The position numbers and the translations under genes are program-made. A DNA stretch of 64,000 nucleotides from Calliopum simillimum (lineage: Eukaryota; Arthropoda; Insecta; Diptera; Lauxaniidae): NCBI GenBank assembly GCA_951812925.1, contig OX638369.1, positions 2,604,001 to 2,668,000 of the forward strand, written 5' to 3'. Of the stretch, positions 14,288 through 26,455 are shown one piece after another. Numbering within the stretch: position 1 is the stretch's first letter; each line of letters begins with the position of its first letter. The notes under the pieces are model-generated. The model was not told the origin of the DNA and ran no database searches. It was given only the letters and a program-made list of their open reading frames with translations.

Positions 14288-16385
14288 CTTTTTTTTTTTT
14301 TTTTTTTTTTTAGGTTGGCTGAACATAAATGATCATATCGCCAGGTTGTATCCAATTTATCAGAAAGTATCCAAAATATCAAGTTGAATTTGAATTAGTT
14401 GTTGAAATCCAAAAGACCAGGGTGTATCCAATTATTTAATATCAATGCAAGTGATAGGAATAGGATTTATAGAAAAGGAGAAGCTTCGTAAAAGTTTAAA
14501 AGTAAACAAAATGATATTAAAAAGTAAAGTTAAATTAAATCAAGAATATTGGCTTCTTTAATGAATTTGATTAAATAAGTGTATAAGTTCAAGTCTTGTG
14601 TGCGTAGAAGATCAGAGAGATTGGAGAAATCAGAGAAAAATCTAAATTTAGAACGAATATTATTAAACTTGGAGCAATCAAAAATCAAGTGCTGCGAATC
14701 CTCAACAACATTACAACATTTACAAAGATCTGAATCAACAGCCCTTATCAGATGAAGATATTTTTTGTCATAGGCATGTCCAGCAAGCAATCTGTTTATA
14801 GTTTTTAAGTCCTGTCTATCAAGATTAGCTCGATGATACCACAGTTTAGTTGAGATATTAGGGAAAATGTTGTGAAAAAATTTGCCCTTAGTCCTTGAGA
14901 CATCAATGAAGTCAGCATTCCATTCAATCCATAAAGAATTAGCAATAGAAGATATAGCATCTTTAGCAGATAGTCTAAGGGGAGCGCCATTGTCAACAGC
15001 AGCTTTAGCCATATAATCAACATTCTTATTAAATGAGATACCAACATGGCTAGGAACCCAGATTAAGTGAATATTTTTAATGGAGGAGTTTTCAATGAGA
15101 TTCATAATTTCAAAAACAAGAAAATTTTCAGAATAGTCCTTTTTTAGAAGAATGCAAGCATTCAAACTATCTGTAAAAATCGCGATATTTTCCAAATTAT
15201 CTTCAATTGCAATTTCGATAGCTTTTTTAATTGCACACAATTCTCCAGATAAGGAAGATAATTTGAAATTAATTCTAAAGAGAAAAGATTGGTTACACGT
15301 AATATTGAAGACTGCAACCCTAGTCAGATTGCCAGAAATAGTCGCAAAAACAGAAAAATTTTTAAGGATGTAAGTGTGGAGTTTTTCAGCAAAGAAAGTT
15401 TTGAAGATTTCGTTAGGAGTGTCCTGCTTTTTGGTAGCAAATTTTTCAATTAAGGCCTTAGATTTTTTAGAGGTCAAAGTGGGTGAAAAAGGTTCGACGA
15501 GATTGCAAAAAATTGATTGAAATTTTTGGAAGACGAAACTGAGAAAGAGAGAAATTTTGATAATTTCCTTGGCAGTGAGTAAAATCGCTCGCAGATGGGG
15601 AGGAAATTCATTAGCAAGAGCATGAATAATTTGGACTGAAGTTGATGGAGTCAGACCAAGGCATCTCCTAAGTGCAGAATTTTGAAAAGTGCAAATTTTT
15701 TTATTGATGGATTGAGGAGCATGAGCTGATGAAGTTCGAGCATATTCAATTTTACTTCTTAAAAAACTTCTATAATACAAAAGACTAATTTTGGGATCCA
15801 AGCCACCTTTGATGGTGGAAAGCATCTTGAGAAGATTAGAGGCTTTGTAGGAATTTTTAATTATCTTTGCATGATGTTCAGAAACGGAAAGACTATCAGA
15901 GATGTACCTACCTAGAAATTTGAAAGATGCAACTTGTTGAATGTTATGATTATTGAAAATTAATTTGATTTGTTTCCTGCTTTCTTTAGCAAAATAAAGT
16001 GATTTGGTTTTATCAATATTGAAGGAGAGATTTTTAGTCTTACAAGAACTATAAAATTTAGAAATTTTAATATCGAGGTTTTTGACAGCAAGGTCAAAAC
16101 TTTTCGCAAAAGAAAGAATGATGAAGTCATCTGCAAATTGAAAAAGGAGAGTGTTGGAGTCTTCAATAGAGTGAAGAGAAGCAGCGTACAGATTGAATAG
16201 TATGGGACTACGGCAGCTGCCTTAAGGAAGACCATTAGCAACTGTAATTCTCTCACTTCCAAGACATAGGGTCCTTTTGTGTAGAAAATTAATTATCCAA
16301 TTTGTAATATTAGTGTCAATATTGCAAGATTTAAGAATCTTTAAAAGGATAGAAATGTTGACACAAGGGAAAATAAATTTCAAAT
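14288..16385 (-). mobile_element. I/LOA-type LINE, 5'-truncated copy of a second family
   Basis: On the minus strand the element runs from about 16385 down to an oligo-A tail (T-run at 14291-14312). It begins within reverse transcriptase and is therefore 5'-truncated, as usual for LINEs. It is related to, but clearly different in sequence from, the LINE at 4.6-9.5 kb. No target duplication was recognised. Confidence 0.8.
14530..16385 (-). pseudogene. LINE ORF2 fragment: RT C-terminal part, RNase H, zinc motif
   Basis: The main open frame (14530-15825) continues a reverse transcriptase whose upstream part contains SPILFNLYAASLHS and LFQFADDFI, the active site, in the same region up to 16385. 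A CAA-to-TAA change gives GLP-stop-GSC where GLPQGS is expected, so the copy is dead. Downstream the frame has an RNase H domain (LSGELCAIKKAIE, IFTDSLNACI, IWVPSHVGISFNKNVDYMAK); the first catalytic Asp segment looks altered (VFATISGN). A C-terminal CKCCNVVEDSQHLIFDC zinc motif follows. The intact RNase H here shows what the first LINE has lost. Confidence 0.85.
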
Positions 16386-17160
16386 ATTTTGCATCGATTT
16401 CGAAATATACGTAATATACGTAGTTTTTAAGTTTTTAGTTATGATCATTTTTGTGTTGTTTTCGTTAAAACAAGAAAACCAAAAACAAAAATTGAATAAA
16501 CACTTTGTAAGTTAAGTTACCAATTTCAAAAATTAATTGCTCCCAGCTAGAGGTAGATTTCGAAAGTCATTGTCCCGTAAAAAGTTGGTAACTTGATAAC
16601 TTTTACAAACTTTTACGATTAAAATTGATCGTATGGAAAAAATTTTGTAATTTTGTTTTTATTCATTGACTATTCACTGACTTATCGAACAGCTTTCGAT
16701 TAGTGAAAGTATACTATAAACTTTTTGCGTATTTTATTACACATGATACATATTTTTATTATAATTCAGGACAGTCAAGACTGTCAAGATACAATGTCCA
16801 TCTTTCGTTTCCATCGAGCAGATTTCCCCCAATTCCTACGTAGCATAGCAAAGTAGCAAAGTCGGAATATTTATTGGTGGTGTGGGCTTTTCCAATTTCA
16901 AAATTTTGACCAAATCCAGTCTGGTTTCCAGGTCCTGGACCTTAAAAGGAAGAAAGGAAGATTCTCCATTATCCATATATCCAGTCCTGGAGCATTTAGT
17001 CAAATAAAATAAATAAATTTTAACTTTACCCAAAATAACTTCTTTGAATCAAATCAATTGCTTCGAATTTAAAATGAAATGAATTTTTTTTCTTTTTATG
17101 AAAAATAAATAGCAATGTCAAATTGTCAAATGTCAGATAAACGAACTGACGAACTGTCGA
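16386..17160. other. Intergenic, no gene seen
   Basis: AT-rich sequence with small open frames only, such as minus 16836-17033, with no recognisable features. Confidence 0.4.
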
Positions 17161-17575
17161 ACTATTAAACACTAATTTCGAGCGCTCCTCACAAATGAAA
17201 ATAATGAGAAATGTCTATTAAACACTAATTATGAGCGCTCCTCAAAATTGAAAAAAATGGAAAAATGTAAAAAATGTCTATTAAACACTAAATGAGCGCT
17301 CCAGTAAAAATGACTATTAAACATTAATTTTGAAAAAAATGGAAAAATGTAAAAATGTCTATTAAACACTAATTATGAGCGCTCCAGTAAAAATGACTAT
17401 TAAACATTAATTTTGAAAAAAATGGAAAAATGTAAAAATGTCTATTAAACACTAATTATGAGCGCTCCAGTAAAAATGACTATTAAACACTAATTTTGAA
17501 AAAAATGGAAAAATGTAAAAATGTCTATTAAACACTAATTATGAGCGCTCCTCAAAAATGAAAATAATAATAAAA
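17161..17575 (+). repeat. Tandem array, about 83-bp period with internal sub-repeats
   Basis: The module TCTATTAAACACTAATTATG plus AGCGCTCC recurs; successive full units begin at 17358 and 17441, giving a period of 83 bp. Each unit contains two related ATTAAACAYTAATT sub-units. The leftmost units are shorter and more diverged. Confidence 0.85.
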
Positions 17576-18114
17576 AAATAAACCGAAAAATTTTTTTTTT
17601 TTTTTTCTGAAAAATATGAAACGCATATTACATTCCTCCTCATTGCCCATTAAAATTTTTTTTCCAGTTAGATATTCAAGTTAATGATGAATTTTGAATG
17701 AATTGATGGAGTAGTTTTAAGTGACTGATCAATAAGATATAATTCAAAATGCAAACATTTATTTAGTTATTTAGCTAATCTGGTTTTATTGCAAATCTCT
17801 CACAAACATAAACAAAATAAAGAAATAAAAATATAAAAATTTGAGGGCACGTTACCGCAGGAAAGAGTTTTAAAAATGGCACCGCTAGGATTTGAGGATT
17901 TGACCAAATTGTTTGAAAATTCTTTGTCAAATTATTGATGATGATTATATAAAAATTAAATTTAGGTTCAATATAATATAATTTAATAATATAATTTTTT
18001 GTGTAACTTAAAGAAAACATTCCAGATTTTGTTAAGTTTAGATTATAAGATTATTAAGTAATTAATAAATAGATAAAATAAATGTGTTTAATGTTAATGA
18101 CATATGACAATATG

Positions 18115-18392
18115 ACAGCTCATAACATACAGAAAAGAGGTCGACCCGATTTACTTGCGCCAGTCCTTCTTGCCAAAGAGGAACATAAGCCATCCCAGAA
18201 TTTGCGGTTGGATGGTATTGACCACCTACCTGTTGCTGATGGACGTCTTCGGTGCAAAAATGCAAAAAAAAAATTAAATGCGGAGGCAAAGACTTGAACA
18301 ATCGTTCCATTTTCAAGTGCAAAAAGTACAATGTACACCTTTGTTTGAACTATAAACGTAATTGTTTCGTCGAATATCATTCCAAAAATTAA
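18115..18392 (+). pseudogene. piggyBac-like transposase C-terminal fragment
   Basis: The frame reads LDGIDHLPVADGRLRCKNAK and, after a one-base shift within an A-run near 18270, continues CGGKDLNNRSIFKCKK then VHLCLNYKRNCFVEYH to a stop at 18392. The spaced Cys pairs ending in LCLN-x-KRNCF-x-x-YH are the cysteine-rich C-terminal domain of piggyBac-type transposases. Only the last 90 or so residues remain, without the DDD catalytic core. Flanking sequence is AT-rich and I could not find TTAA-bounded ends. Confidence 0.65.
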
Positions 18393-19703
18393 TTATTATA
18401 TTCATAATCGCAATAAAAACTTAATAAACTAATTATTTTCGTTAATTTTTAATAAAAAACAAAAATAAAAAAGAAATAAAAAAATTTTAAATGTATTTCA
18501 TTTCAAATATGTATGTAAAAAGATATGCAATGCATGGTGGACCATATTTGGTCCATACCGAAATTCGCACTTTTTCAGATTTTTCGGGAAACGGTGCATT
18601 TCCCAGGAAAATGAAAATCTATTTCGTGTTCAGGGGCCGATTTTACATAAGGGGAGCTTGGTCTCCATATTGGCGGCTGACCCCATGCATTTAAGGGTTA
18701 ATTTGTTTTTTTTTTTTTGTTTATTAATGATAAAAATGATATAAGCCATCACACGTCATACTTTTTCCACATCAACCAATCAGGAACGTCCAAATAATTT
18801 TCTCTTCGTTAAACGTCAAAAGATAAAAAAACGATAGTAAATACTTTTAGCTTTATGCTTCGTTATTATTTGTTCAAAACAGAAATGAAAACAACAAAAA
18901 GTGTTGCTTTTTCTTCCTTTACAAGGGGCATAAAATTGGGCATAATTTGTTGTTTAAGTTTAAACTTTTTATTGAATTTCTGTTAAGGCATAACTTTGAC
19001 CTAATATTTTTTAAAAAATATTTTTTCTGAAACATTTAAACCGGAAATTTGTCATAAGAATTGTTTAACTGATTAAAAAAAATTCATCAAAATTTATGCA
19101 GCCACAAAATTGTGTGTTGTTGGTATGGCATTACTGATTTCTTAAAGGAGGAAATAATAACAAGTGTCAATTTTGCGAATGAGAAAACAGACGAACGAAA
19201 GCATTTGTGGAAAAAAGACGATTCGTGATATTCGGAGTTTAAAAGCGAAAATTAATTGCAAATGTAAAAATTTCAATTTATTCAGTGACTAAATGTGAAT
19301 AATTGACCAAAACTAATTTGTGGCAAATAAAAAATAAAAGGAAAGCAAGTATTGGACAATTATAGAGAAATTTTTTATACATACATACATACGAAAAATA
19401 ACTGAAAACGAAATAGTGAAAAGAACAAATTCCAATAATTAGTACAAAGCAAAATAGAAAGAAGAATCCACACAGAAGACGGAATAAAAAAAGATAAAAA
19501 TTTTAGTAATAAAAGGAAAAAACAAGGCAAATTTTTCAGTGAAATTTCGTCATACGTCCGCAGTGGGAGTTTTCGGTGGCCATCAAATTGAAACTGGGAA
19601 ATTCATTAAAACTCGGGGAAAACTAAATTCAAACTTAATTTAAAAACCAAGTTTTAATTGCGCTGCCAAAACAACAGAAACAACCCGTTTAGCAGCCACA
19701 AAC
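18393..19703. other. Herp upstream region and probable 5' UTR
   Basis: About 1.3 kb without a recognisable ORF. The stretch from about 19150 to 19703 is purine-rich with many A-runs, as fly 5' UTRs often are, and precedes the ATG at 19704. The exact start cannot be placed. Confidence 0.4.
18752..18780. promoter_or_regulatory. Possible UPR element and CCAAT box upstream of Herp
   Basis: CACGTCA at 18752-18758 is the reverse complement of TGACGTG, the XBP1/ATF6-type core, and CCAAT lies at 18776-18780. Herp is an ER-stress gene in animals, so the site is plausible, but 7-bp motifs occur by chance and the transcription start is unknown. Confidence 0.25.
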
Positions 19704-22700
19704 ATGAATGAGACTTCAACGACCTCCTCGCCATCGTCATCGGCCGCCGCAATGGCAGATTCTGCCAGCGCCGCTGCAAACGATACTAAAACAGCTTCCG
19801 CTGCAGCAACGAGCGTCAAACTTTTAATTAAAGCATCGAATCAACAGTTTGATGATCAAATCATCGAAAGCGATCTACTGTGGTCCGTAAAGCGCCTGAA
19901 GACACAGTTATCATTAGTTTATCCCAGCAAACCGGTAAGAAATACCTAAACATCCCCAATAGAGACAAACCAAGAGCATTCAATAGTTTTGTCCCTAATT
20001 TCGCTAATTGCGTCTTAATTCTATAGTTCTAATTATTTTATTTTTTATTTTCACACAAATGTAGATTGTGCCATCACATCTCTCTGTTTGTTTCTTTTAA
20101 TTGATGTCAAATGCTTGTGATACGTTCCACACACGCCTTCCTCCCGTGTACATACATATTTTTCATTTTAATTAGTTACGTGTTATTTGTTTTTCTATTA
20201 TTGCTTATCTTATCATCGGTGGTGCCGGATGATTTTCTCTACGTCTGCGGCAGCCACCTTAATACGTTAAATGTTTGTGCATTCCCTGGGCTTGAGAAGT
20301 GCCTTTAATTTGCAGGTGCCTTGTTGGATTGCACACGCATCCTCCCTTCTCCACTGATGGATAAGTCATGGTGCACCTGATATTTTTTCTTATTGCATAT
20401 GAAATTGCTTTGCTTATCAGTAAATTTTAATTTGTTTAGCTTTGTTATGGATTTTGACTTCAAGGTCACTTAATTATCTGCTTTCTGGTTTGTTAAATAC
20501 TACAGTCCACGTAGACAATATTGCCTTTTTATATTTAAATGTCTGCAGAAGTTGAGACTCTATTTGTAAATGTCCAAAAATTAAAGGGAACGAATTAATT
20601 TCTAAGATATGGGACTTATCATGAATTAATATTCTCGAGAATTTTTTTATACATTGTCTCCATTGCAGTCTGAGACAAAATCCTCTAAAATGTTTATTCA
20701 TTATAAGGCACATTCCTTGCCGAGCCCCAATTTCCACAAGTTTTTAAAAACTTTTAAAAAAAAGTTTTAAAAATAAAAATTTTTACCTCGACTTATTTTA
20801 AATTTTTTTTTTTTTAACGGCATTTAAAAGTCAAGTCTGACTTACCTCTAAAAAAAAAAAAACTTAAAAAATGTAATTTCAAGGTCTGACTATATTAGAT
20901 CAGCGGTTCACAATCGTTTTTGGTCGCGCCCCCCTTTTCAAGTTCTTCACGAATGTAATCCAATTTGAAAAGTTAAAATGTTAGGTTTAGTCAGGAATTT
21001 CCTGGCTATCATTTTGTTTATGAAAGACGCTTTCCAGCTCAAATTTTTCGAAATTTGCAGTTAAAAATTTACAGAGTTGTTCTAAGTAAAGTTTTCAGTA
21101 TGGAGACCTGTCATTGTTAGGCGTTTTTCTTTTTTCGTTCGGAGTAGAGTCTGAATTGTCAAAATATAAATTGTGTTTCTTTTTTTGTTCAGAGACTTCA
21201 GAGCATAAAATTTGTGTTTCTTTTTTAGTTCAGGGTGAAATTAGAGCGCGCTCTATGAGCTCAGAATAAAACGACCGAGCATTCAGAGTAAAAGACGGAG
21301 CACATCAAAATTGACATTTGAAAGTAGAAAAATAAACAAGATAAAATAAACACAAACTCCATTTTAGACTATGCTGGTTATTTTGAAGTAAAATAAAATA
21401 AATTTAATAATTTATTTGGATTTTTTTTGGCAGTTTAACCGGACTTCAATGGAAAAATGTGCAAGTGTGTTTCATAAATAAATCAGAGCGCTCAGAGCGT
21501 GCTCTGTTCAGGTTATACTCGTGCTCACGCTCTGCTCAAAGCTCTTCTCTGAACAAAAAAAGAAAAACGCCTATTATTGTAGTTTTTGCGGAAAAGTAGT
21601 AGGAAAGTAGTGTTTTTGCGAAAAATCGATCTAAGTTCCACCATTTTGTCAAAAATAAATTTTTTTTAATTTTTGTTTTCGGATTCTTTTAGCATTTTAC
21701 ATGTTATTTTGATTTCTATTTTTAAGTTTGAAAAATCTTAAAAGTTGAATTTCTCTTTTTTTATTTATTTTTTTGACAGAAAGGTGGATGAAAAACAAAC
21801 GTTTTGTAGAAGACTTGTTTTGCGTTAAATGGTTGTGAGAGCCACTGAAATTTTTTTTCTAAAAAGTCATGTGCCAATTTTTTAACTTTATTTTGTGCTT
21901 TGATTTACACCCACTAGGGGCCAAAAAAAAAAAAAACTTCAAAGTATAAAAATATAACTTCCATTGCTTAGAAAATACAAGGTAGACAAAAAACCAATAT
22001 TTCCCATAAAAATCATAAGAATATTGACGAAATGACGGCCATGTTTTGAAAAATCTTAAAAATTAATTTTACCAAAGTTTTTATTTTCTTAAAAGTTTTT
22101 TTTACGGAAATCTTGAAAGGTGGTTCGTTTTTCAAAAGATTTCCGTTAAAAAAATTATTAATTTTAAGATTTTTCAAAACATTGCCGTCATTTCGTCAGT
22201 ATTCTTATGATTTTTATGGGAAATATTGGTTTTTTGTCACCTTGTATTTTCTAAGCAATGGTCTCTGGTTTTTCATCATCCAGAGCATATCGAACGAAAA
22301 AAAGAATCGAAGACAAAGTGCCATACCTGTCCCTTCTCGTTTTTTCTTAATTGCCGTCCCTCTTATGGATTTCATTTGTTACATCTATGAATCTTTGTTA
22401 ATTACTGTATAGTACAAATAGAAATAATTTTCATACATATATTACATTTATTTCCACGTAATTATAATACCTGTCCCTTCTCGTTTTTTCTTAATTGCCG
22501 TCCCTCTTATGGATTTCATTTGTTACATCTATGAATCTTTGTTAATTACTGTATAGTACAAATAGAAATAATTTTCATACATATATTACATTTATTTCCA
22601 CGTAATTATAATAAGAGTCTGTTATATGACAAGTATATACGTAAGTACAAGCATTGAGTAAGAGTAAATATATGTTATTTTAAAATTAAGCCACCTGTGC

Positions 22701-24897
22701 ATCCAGAAAAATTGAGTCATGCGTTAGCACAATTGATTTTTTAATGAATTTTAGGGTGATTAAAAAGTAATTTGTTTATAAATTCGTATATTTAATTGTT
22801 GTCAGTTCTTAAACATCATTTATTCCTTTCCAGGCGGTTTCTGAGCAAAAACTCATTTATTCTGGGCAACTGTTAAGTGATAGCCTCCTTCTGAAGGATG
22901 TAATACGCATTTACAAAGACGTGCATACACAGAATCACATTTTTCATTTGGTATGTGCATCCAAACATATGTTATGTCCAACGAGTGTGCAGCAGAAACC
23001 AAAAATTTTTACGGCAGCAACAAATGCTGGCTTGAATGCAACGCCAATGTTAGCAAATTCCACAGATGGCCTTAGATATCGGAATGTTTCTGGTAATGAA
23101 GCACAACAAATACCACCACAACAACAACAGCAACAACAATATCAGCAAAGCATTAATAGTAATCCCATTTTGAACTCACAATTCATTCCTCAAATGATGG
23201 CTGCCGCAACTGGCAATGCAGCACAGTGTCCTAACTTTACACCAAATATGATGTCATTCAGCTTCCCTGGACAATTTAATATGCAATCATTAGCAACACA
23301 GCAGGCAGCGATGTACAACTGGATGCAGCAGGTTTATTCACAATACATGGATCAGTGTATCAGATTGTAAGTTAATTTTGTTATTGCATCGAGCTGTCTC
23401 TAAAACTTATCATTTGTTTTTTCTTTAATTCTCAGGTCAAATGGTGCAGCTGGTATGCCAACAGTATCATCGACCGGCACACCCTCTCCAAATGATATGT
23501 CTGCTTTTAGTGCGCAATTTTCAGCTAATCCATTTCTGCACCCAATTCCATTTTTGGCCGCTAGCGCTAATCCCGCAACAAATTTTAACGCGTTCGGAGC
23601 CCAAAGTAATGCGGCAGTTGCTGGTGTGTCGTCTTTTAACGCTGGTACAGCAAATCCTGTGATACAATTCCCAAATTCGGCAAGACCAGAAGCGGCAGCG
23701 GCTGCAACAACAAGTTCTGCACCGGTTCAACAAAACGCTGTAGCTGAACAACAAGCAGGAGCCGCTGCTGCGGTAGGGGATCAAGCAGCTGTAGCGGCAC
23801 AACAACAATTACCACGTTTTCCCAATATTGTGCAAGACGAACAGGATAATCACGACTGGCTAGATAGCTTCTTTTCTCTGACACGTTTGGCGATATTTTT
23901 GACGATTCTCTTTTTCAATACATCACCGTTGCGTTGTCTAATCGTTGTCATGATAGCGGGTGTAATTTATTTGTAAGTTTTGTATTTCACTCCTTGCTAT
24001 TATTTTATTTTAAGTGACATTATTTGAAGCTAAACCAAAGAATGCAGATTTTCGTTTTATACCAAAGACTTTCTTTAATTGACAAGAAGTTGTTAATTAC
24101 CGTCAAACATAAAAGTGTAACAATTTTGACAAATGAAGCTTAATTCTATTTACTTCAATAAGTTTTCATAGTTTTTGACTTCCTGAGGCATAACTTTTAA
24201 ACTACAGAGTCGATTTTAACAAGTTAAGTGTTTACTTTGTATTTTAATAATTCATAGGTAGAGTTGTAGCTTTTAATTTGATAAAAACTGATACCTCATT
24301 CACAATATAAGTAATATATTACTAAAAGATAAAAATTAAATCATTTGATTTAATCTCAGATGCAATTTTCCTCAATTTTCATAAAATAACAAGTAAGTAT
24401 GTAATTGCAAATTGATACGAATTCAAGTAATCGTATAATGCATACGGAATAATAAATCAACCAAGTCAAAAGTCACTATAAATAACTTGTTCTTCCCATT
24501 TTTTTTAACTTTATTACTTATTCGTTTCGTTATTCTTTACAGATATCATATTGGCGTTTTTCGCACACGTGCTGAACGTAACAATAACAACATTAACCGC
24601 AATAACAACGCCGATGTTGCTAATCAGATACGTCAAGGTGTACAAGAGGTTCAACAGGCACAACAACGTCAACAACAGGAACAGCAAGTTGAAAATAACC
24701 CACCGAATCCAGAAGCAGTTCGACCAGATGACCAGGCAGCAAATGCAATATCCGCTGCTGATCCACTTTTAGCTGGAAACGCTGCAGCTGATGAAAATGC
24801 CGCAGAGGATAACCAGACTGCATCTGTAACTTCTTTCATACGCACCTTTGTTGTGTCTTTCTTCACATCGTTGCTGCCAGAAACGCCGGCACTTTAA
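19704..24897 (+). CDS. Herp: Homocysteine-induced ER protein (HERPUD family)
   Basis: Four exons: 19704-19934, 22834-23366, 23436-23972 and 24543-24897; frames match at every GT-AG junction, giving 551 residues. The N-terminus is Ser/Ala-rich, then a ubiquitin-like domain (about residues 38-116, from VKLLIKASNQQF through KLIYSGQLL to IFHLVC) split by intron 1. A low-complexity middle (poly-Gln near PPQQQQQQQYQQ, Ala/Pro/Asn-rich) follows. Near residues 400-436 is the hallmark hydrophobic pair RLAIFLTILFF...CLIVVMIAGVIYLYHIGVF. HERPUD proteins sit in the ER membrane with both ends in the cytosol and recruit the HRD1 ERAD ligase. The protein is longer than vertebrate HERPUD1 (about 390) because of low-complexity segments. 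Intron 1 (2.9 kb) is full of repeats. Confidence 0.92.
20610..20720. repeat. Small repeat shared with 32500-32570
   Basis: CTTATCATGAATTAATATTC with CATTGTCTCCATTGCAGTCT, and an inverted ATAATGAATAAACATTTTAG, resemble TTATCATGAATAAATATTTC and CTCAGACTGCAATGGAGA at 32500-32560. A short foldback repeat in Herp intron 1. Confidence 0.4.
21118..21573. repeat. Foldback element, 456 bp, in Herp intron 1
   Basis: Left end TAGGCGTTTTTCTTTTTTCG and right end ending AAAGAAAAACGCCTA are inverted repeats. The interior repeats AGAGCGCGCTCT/GCTCTG motifs (21245-21545), themselves palindromic. No ORF. Confidence 0.65.
21961..22261. repeat. Foldback MITE, 301 bp, in Herp intron 1
   Basis: Arms of about 105 bp from CCATTGCTTAGAAAATACAA (21961) to its complement TTGTATTTTCTAAGCAATGG (22261) are almost identical, with a nested hairpin (CGGAAATCTTG...AAGATTTCCG) at the centre. 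Confidence 0.8.
22323..22610 (+). repeat. Perfect 144-bp tandem duplication
   Basis: ATACCTGTCCCTTCTCGTTT starts a 144-bp unit at 22323 and again at 22467; by eye both copies are identical. Located in Herp intron 1 about 220 bp before exon 2. Recent slippage or unequal exchange, or an assembly duplication. Confidence 0.85.
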
Positions 24898-26455
24898 GCA
24901 AAAGTTTTCTAAAAGATTTACTATTTTTTATTTTTTTTTCATGCAAAAAAAATTGTTTATTTTAAATTTGTTGTTGTTATTAATATTATTACTATTACTA
25001 CTACTATTATTACTTAAACCATAATTTATACGAGATATTCACAATATACTTGTAGTATGCGTACTTGAGTATAGAAGCATATATTTGTAGATATCAATTA
25101 GTTAATGTACCAATGAATGTTTCTCTAATGATTTTGTAAAAATTAAAATTAACAAAACGATAATGTAGCTGAAGTAATGAATGTTTTTTTTTTCTTTTCT
25201 AAATTCAAAATTTTGTCATAATAACAAAAACTCACGAAATAAAAGCGTGCTCATACCATATTTATGCGCATACTTTTTCAAAATTTTGATTACACAATAC
25301 AAAAACATTTTCTTAGTTATTGCTGTTAACGGCATTATAATTTTTGGCTAAATAGTAAGCTTCACTTGCATCTAACTCTGACTTAATGTAAGAAAAACAT
25401 AAAATTGTTGTTTAGGTATAAAAGATATATACCACTATATCTGAATATACATACATGAAATTTCAAATAAAAAGGCTTTAAAAGTATTAAAAAAAAACTC
25501 ATGTGTTTTGTTATCCACACATATGTATGTATACGTGAAAAATAAAAGAACTACAGTGAAATTTTCGTATTCCTACGGAATTGAATCTTGAAATTATAGT
25601 TATCACGTTTAAGATGTAAGATTTCTATATGTGTTGCAAATAATACCGATCTCTTTCAAATGTCTTTGTTTTAGGTTATTTTATTAAAATTTTCATAATT
25701 TCAAAAGTAAGTTATAAGTTTTTCCAAAAAGAGTGCTTAAGACCCGACTAAAGTACATTAAAATATCTCAGTGGGGCCAGAAAACAAGAATACCAACACA
25801 ACAAACTGTGAACTAGCTATAAATATTAAATTTGATTATGGACTTGTATAAAAATAAGAATACTATTTAAGGATTGATTGCAGAGTAAAGATCCGCAAAG
25901 CCACTAAAAATAGGGATCACAATGTTCGATCGATCGTTTTTACCAGCTCTATCTTGAAACTATTGCACCAATTTAAAAATTTGTGCATCTTCCATGCAAT
26001 TTCCAGTCATTTGCGAAATAATCGGAAATAGATAACCGGAATAGGTAATCAAAATTCGTAGATTGGAATCACTTACTTCATCCGAAGCTTGATTTTTTTT
26101 TTAATTTTCGACGACTAGATATGTCTATCGGAGAAGTATCGTAATTTTACTTAAGAAGTACTTCAAGCTCTAAGAAATTCGAATTCACGTTCGTAACGAA
26201 ATTAATTCAAAGATAGCACTTTCGTAGCTCTTACGAAATTCGTATCTACGATGGATTCAGTGACAGGCCTGACTGTAAGTCTTTAAAACTACACTTGGAA
26301 CAAACTATTTATCTCAAAGTCATAATGAAATCACATAATTAAAAGTTTTCTATAATATCTTGATAGCTTAACATTAGAAACATAATTTAAGTAACATATC
26401 TATCTATAAATTCAAATTTTCGCTGATCGCTGCCCAACAGATGTTTTTGATTTAA
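24898..26455. other. Herp 3' UTR and downstream intergenic DNA
   Basis: AATAAA-type signals occur near 25236 (ACGAAATAAAAGC) and 25465 (CAAATAAAAAGGC), candidate polyadenylation sites. Beyond about 25500 no gene or repeat was recognised. Confidence 0.4.

Noticed and set aside
17161..17575. CRISPR-like array
   Set aside because: Period of 83 bp without unique spacers, in animal DNA; an ordinary tandem repeat.
18491..18694. 67-codon open frame upstream of Herp
   Set aside because: No recognisable features, no splice context, and length within chance.
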